Shown piece after piece: positions 27,801 to 30,000 of a stretch of DNA of 30,000 nucleotides. The position numbers were made by a program, and so were the translations under genes. The DNA is from Aplysia californica (lineage: Eukaryota > Mollusca > Gastropoda > Aplysiida > Aplysiidae), in assembly GCF_000002075.1 (NCBI RefSeq), contig NW_004797536.1:64360-94359 (forward strand), read 5' to 3'. The notes under the pieces are model-generated. The model did not search any database. It saw only the letters and a program-made list of their open reading frames with translations, and was not told the origin of the DNA. The stretch's first letter is position 1; each line of letters starts with the position of its first letter.

Positions 27801-28754
27801 AGGAGATTTTTCCTGGGCACCGATTTCAATGGGAGGCGACTGTTTATGCTTACTTCGACTTTGAGGTACAATAAAATCATCACCTAACTTCTTTTTTGCA
27901 TTTCTTTTTCCAACACTAGCCATTGGACCAGAGGTCTGGCTTTTACTTTTAATGGAAACATTAACCATTTCTATTGAGTTCGGCACACGAGAACCTCTTC
28001 GTCGATTTATCTGAGAGGATATCGATATCGCTCCATTATAAATAGGCAAAAGTTGACAGTGATTTTTGTTAACCTTTGACTTTTCACATTCTTTGTTGTT
28101 GATGCCATGACTTATTTGTTCTTCAATCTGTGTGGCAGAATATTTACTATTAAAAGTTTTATTTGCATTTTCTTTGGGGGTAAGCCCTTCATGCTTCTTC
28201 AAATGAGTAACAATATCTTTTTCACCCATGAATGTAAGGCCACAATATCCACATTTCCAGCCACTGGGATTCATTTCTGTATTTTCAGATGCCTGATTGA
28301 CATCATCCTTTTGAAAATTTAGACCATCAAACATACTCTTTCGTTTTACAAGTGTTCGGAACCTTTTTGTAACCATAGGGTAAGTTCCATTTGATGAGCT
28401 CTGATCATTTTCTAAATGAGTACTATTTTCTTTCTCTGATGACATAGCTTGTTCTGTTCTTTGACCAGTTGTGTCGTGTCCAGTTTGGAGTTCATCAAAT
28501 AATTCCATGTCTTCGCTGACGAATGTCTTTTCCTTACTTTGCTTTTCACTTGCATATTGATGATCAAATACAGCTGGCGGCTCTTTTAGCCCAGAGATTC
28601 TTTTGTCCAGAGGGTCAGAACACTGTTGGTAAACCATTCCTTTGGTTCCTTTTGTTGAAGCAACAGTTGATAAACCAGCAACATCAGGTGTGGTGTCTAA
28701 GGACTTGGAGTTTAAAGGTTGATTTCTGTCTGAGCTGTTGTGCATCACTTCCAT
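24813..28754 (-). CDS. C2H2 zinc finger protein, 12 fingers, 1313 aa
   Basis: One uninterrupted frame of 1313 codons on the minus strand. Finger 1 is isolated (about residues 166-188, CGYCGLTF...HLKKH). Eleven more lie at about 374-721, of which fingers 6-11 have near-canonical spacing and one TGEQPY-type linker. Basic patches at about 283-292 and 327-333 could be nuclear localisation signals. After the fingers come three similar 13-14-residue motifs (731-743, 753-766, 783-795), then a long disordered region rich in S, T, Q, P and acidic residues, with a tandem SGQELIVSRDA/SGQELIISREE pair at 1174-1195. It is likely a nuclear sequence-specific DNA-binding regulator. The start is the first ATG after an in-frame TAA six bases upstream. 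I cannot assign a specific orthologue. It is convergent with CRLF3. Confidence 0.93.
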   Translation of the reverse strand: MEVMHNSSDRNQPLNSKSLDTTPDVAGLSTVASTKGTKGMVYQQCSDPLDKRISGLKEPPAVFDHQYASEKQSKEKTFVSEDMELFDELQTGHDTTGQRTEQAMSSEKENSTHLENDQSSSNGTYPMVTKRFRTLVKRKSMFDGLNFQKDDVNQASENTEMNPSGWKCGYCGLTFMGEKDIVTHLKKHEGLTPKENANKTFNSKYSATQIEEQISHGINNKECEKSKVNKNHCQLLPIYNGAISISSQINRRRGSRVPNSIEMVNVSIKSKSQTSGPMASVGKRNAKKKLGDDFIVPQSRSKHKQSPPIEIGAQEKSPVKVKSKVSAERKKKTSSCSTGNGGEDKKLQFRTVSSKSRLFGKQERQIDEDKSLLLKCPQCCCCFLRNESYSEHMMQHNCSMPYQCLQCELKFSHFQGLKSHIENHECKFSVPSTFSCGMCKSQFRDMPELQEHKTKCEHSKNQSDQDTVSSKNRFPLALRRHISKQVGNKEKNLHKCFPCKRTFKDRRLLFIHKKRHPNAYKPFKCDICSQSFAVKKWLDNHAQRHVVERKFPCDICGKKYLTKGDAVMHKRRHTLDRKFHCDICQKNFVYRSELNSHLKKHQGVKLPKNIACDTCGKKFATRRDLQRHTTVHTGEQPYECPLCGKKFSQEVNMQIHIKIHTNIRPHKCGECEKSFITKSKLLRHQVIHTKPKASLPKPYKCLLCPRQYTAENSLIRHLKSHRESPGTVTSVTEVLNKAMEDSKKKDGITSGSVLASLIDQAIRDAKIISKKGKEKSTAPERSMAEIIDQAIHNSKAVSLGTQTPILVKDANKFSKPKGGLSKPIESISESNLAKHPKQSKQLSSVQTVIVKPKGTVVNYGPTDHRKFHQNPTVLQQIKLNADSVRCIPMQEIHHQNLNGRGKLLSNNMTVIGPNQTQFLVHSPLQTPDSRTNIPVSHVASSSKQYDAVPSVLKTSFIEATDLPTTSKQVYSSEVQILERTPHLTAGFEPHKVKNAHSLSPDFNNGNHFIILPTKQEPVSHHIPVQPQSEDTKYFILQTDTQGRTIVLQTPVISVDPGDQITETQFSHFQGAPGPVNNLPSVTHLVENRIESPQHVSFLNKRLHTLVPDPTVIQEHSKIESVESAFVNQDIVPGEETGEVYSYPTVPITEHLDGNVEFTVAEVPHLDSSQNIFYSGQELIVSRDASGQELIISREEVEDPDTLMEIPTEFVTDGLDAKSISQDSTSFYTVDTSGALETVAALGIAPSLSDSMAGPSFDNEGSHILCNVPSSVITDAQFLEQEILQALEKRICPSEHDGSNEDIVLADTQDTFHV

Positions 28755-28903
28755 TCTTTACAGGACTAGATCCATCTTACTATCAGGAGACAAAACTAAT
28801 TTTACAGATTTTCTGAAAATGTTTCCTTTTCACTAGGATGAAAATGCAGGTTCGCGGATGACAGCAACCTGGTATGCCATTTCTCATCTTCATAAAGCCT
28901 CGC
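28755..28903 (-). promoter_or_regulatory. 5' leader of the zinc finger mRNA with two upstream ORFs
   Basis: On the minus strand a long pyrimidine tract ends in TTTTTGCAG at 28904, a strong splice acceptor, so the exon starts at 28903 and earlier exons lie to the right. The 149-base leader holds a 36-codon upstream ORF (28893-28783, beginning MKMRNGIPGCCHP) and a 5-codon one (MDLVL, 28775-28758) that ends three bases before the main ATG, in the same frame. Such uORFs usually lower translation of the main frame. That effect is inferred here. Confidence 0.6.
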
Positions 28904-29180
28904 CTGCAAAAAGATTGACAAAGAAAAGAAGGAAAAATTAATCAATTGTCAAGTTAGGGCAAAATTCACAAAGATAAAATAAAGGTTTCAAAATTAAGTT
29001 CATAACAAAGATTTTAGAGCATTCTATTCTTCTGAAGTAGCAATATTAACAGAGCTTCTTTCAAAAGGAAAAAAAGGTTTCGTAAAACAAAGATCTGAAA
29101 GTGTTCTTAATAAGTCTTGATAATATGTGTAACAGGGACAGTGCTCAAGCACAACCCAAGGAGGGGAAAAGGGAGGGGGG

Positions 29181-29834
29181 CAGGGTTGGTGATTTTAAAA
29201 CATTTTTTAAATACAAATTAAAAAAATCGATTTTAAAAATTTAAATCAGATTTTTAAATTTTTAAATATTTTTTTTTAAATGTCGACACAGTTTGGGATT
29301 TTTGGTGGCTAAAAGTATGTTCTTTTAGTGCAAAATGCATTGTCTTTATTTTAACTGATGATTAATTTAAGCAACTGCAAAAGAAAGCCTTAATCTGCTC
29401 TATATCAGTGAGTTACGGCTACAGGCAAAAAATGAAGAAAATGTCAGTCTAAAAAGAAGGGGGGAGGGGGTAATTATGCATAGATAAACTTGCATTTTAT
29501 TACAGTGTGTGTGTGTGTGCGTGTGCGCTTGTGTTTGTCTAAAAAGAAAAAGAAAATGCTAATTTCAATTATGAAAAAAAAGTAAATTGAATGCTGTATT
29601 ATTTTACTACTTACAGCTTACAGGGGGGGAAAGCAGACTTTTAAGCATGATTATATTAGTCTACTAAACGTTATATCTGTTTTATGAAACCAAGGAAAGG
29701 AATTCTGAATGTTTAAATATATGTAAAAACAGAATACATTTTATAAAAAGTGATTTAAATCACTGATCTTTATTTGTAAAAATCAAGTTGATTAAAATGT
29801 TAAAAATCAACTAATTTAAATCAAACCAGCTCTG
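29181..29834. mobile_element. AT-rich element with GATTTAAA-type inverted ends
   Basis: The left end reads CAGGGTTGGTGATTTTAAA and the complement of the right end reads CAGAGCTGGTTTGATTTAAA, a plausible but imperfect inverted repeat. The interior has many ATTTAAAT words, a GT run (about 29503-29530) and no open frame. No target duplication is seen. It lies in the intron upstream of the zinc finger coding exon. The boundary call is tentative. Confidence 0.35.
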
Positions 29835-30000
29835 ATTTCAATTATGGAAAAAAAAAAAATGAATACTGTATTATTTTACAGTGACAGGGGGGAAAGCAGA
29901 CTTTTAAGCATATAATTATATATTAGATCTAGTCTACTAAACCTTCTATCTGTTTTATGAAACCGAGGAAAGGAATTCTGAATGTTGAAATATGTAAAAA
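29562..30000 (+). repeat. Direct repeat pair of about 170 bp
   Basis: 29562-29735 and 29835-30000 are clearly similar: ATTTCAATTATG, TGTATTATTTTAC, GGGGGGAAAGCAGACTTTTA, TCTGTTTTATGAAACC, then AGGAAAGGAATTCTGAATGT. Spacing drifts from 273 to 254 bp, so indels have accumulated. The second copy runs off the window. The ATTTAAATC-rich segment at about 29745-29834 separates them. Confidence 0.85.

Overview
The window is animal nuclear DNA: two intron-bearing or long single-exon eukaryotic genes sit in AT-rich sequence with abundant small transposon relics and microsatellites. The dense TCTAGA/GATCTA hexamer arrays and the overall repeat style suggest a mollusc, probably a gastropod. That placement is an impression, not something proved here.

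Layout. 1-6270 is mostly gene-free, with a GATCTA-rich array (2658-2966) and a possible divergent promoter or first-exon zone near 3574-3737. 6294-11906 (+) is a seven-coding-exon gene for a 453-residue orthologue of CRLF3 (cytokine receptor-like factor 3), with an N-terminal coiled coil, an FN3 domain carrying WSAWS, and the conserved C-terminal domain. One of its introns is of GC-AG type. 11907 to about 14660 is the probable 3' UTR and flank, and it contains a piggyBac-type MITE and other repeats. 14660-19240 has no visible gene but contains two more MITEs. 19240-23260 is a transposon-rich island between the two genes: Tigger-like terminus, SINE-like pieces, a TA-flanked MITE, three 554-bp tandem units and a pogo/Tigger DDE transposase relic. 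24813-28754 (-) is one long open frame for a 1313-residue protein with 12 C2H2 zinc fingers, entered from a splice acceptor at 28903/28904. 29180-30000 is a duplicated AT-rich repeat inside the upstream intron of that gene.

The two genes are convergent (tail to tail) and share no obvious pathway. CRLF3 is an intracellular FN3-containing protein and the other is a probable DNA-binding regulator. I found no CRISPR array, no structural RNA gene and no retrovirus-like element. The most interesting material is the set of non-autonomous elements with clear terminal inverted repeats (four families), the 554-bp tandem triplication with an embedded open frame, and a thrice-repeated helix-like motif immediately after the zinc fingers.
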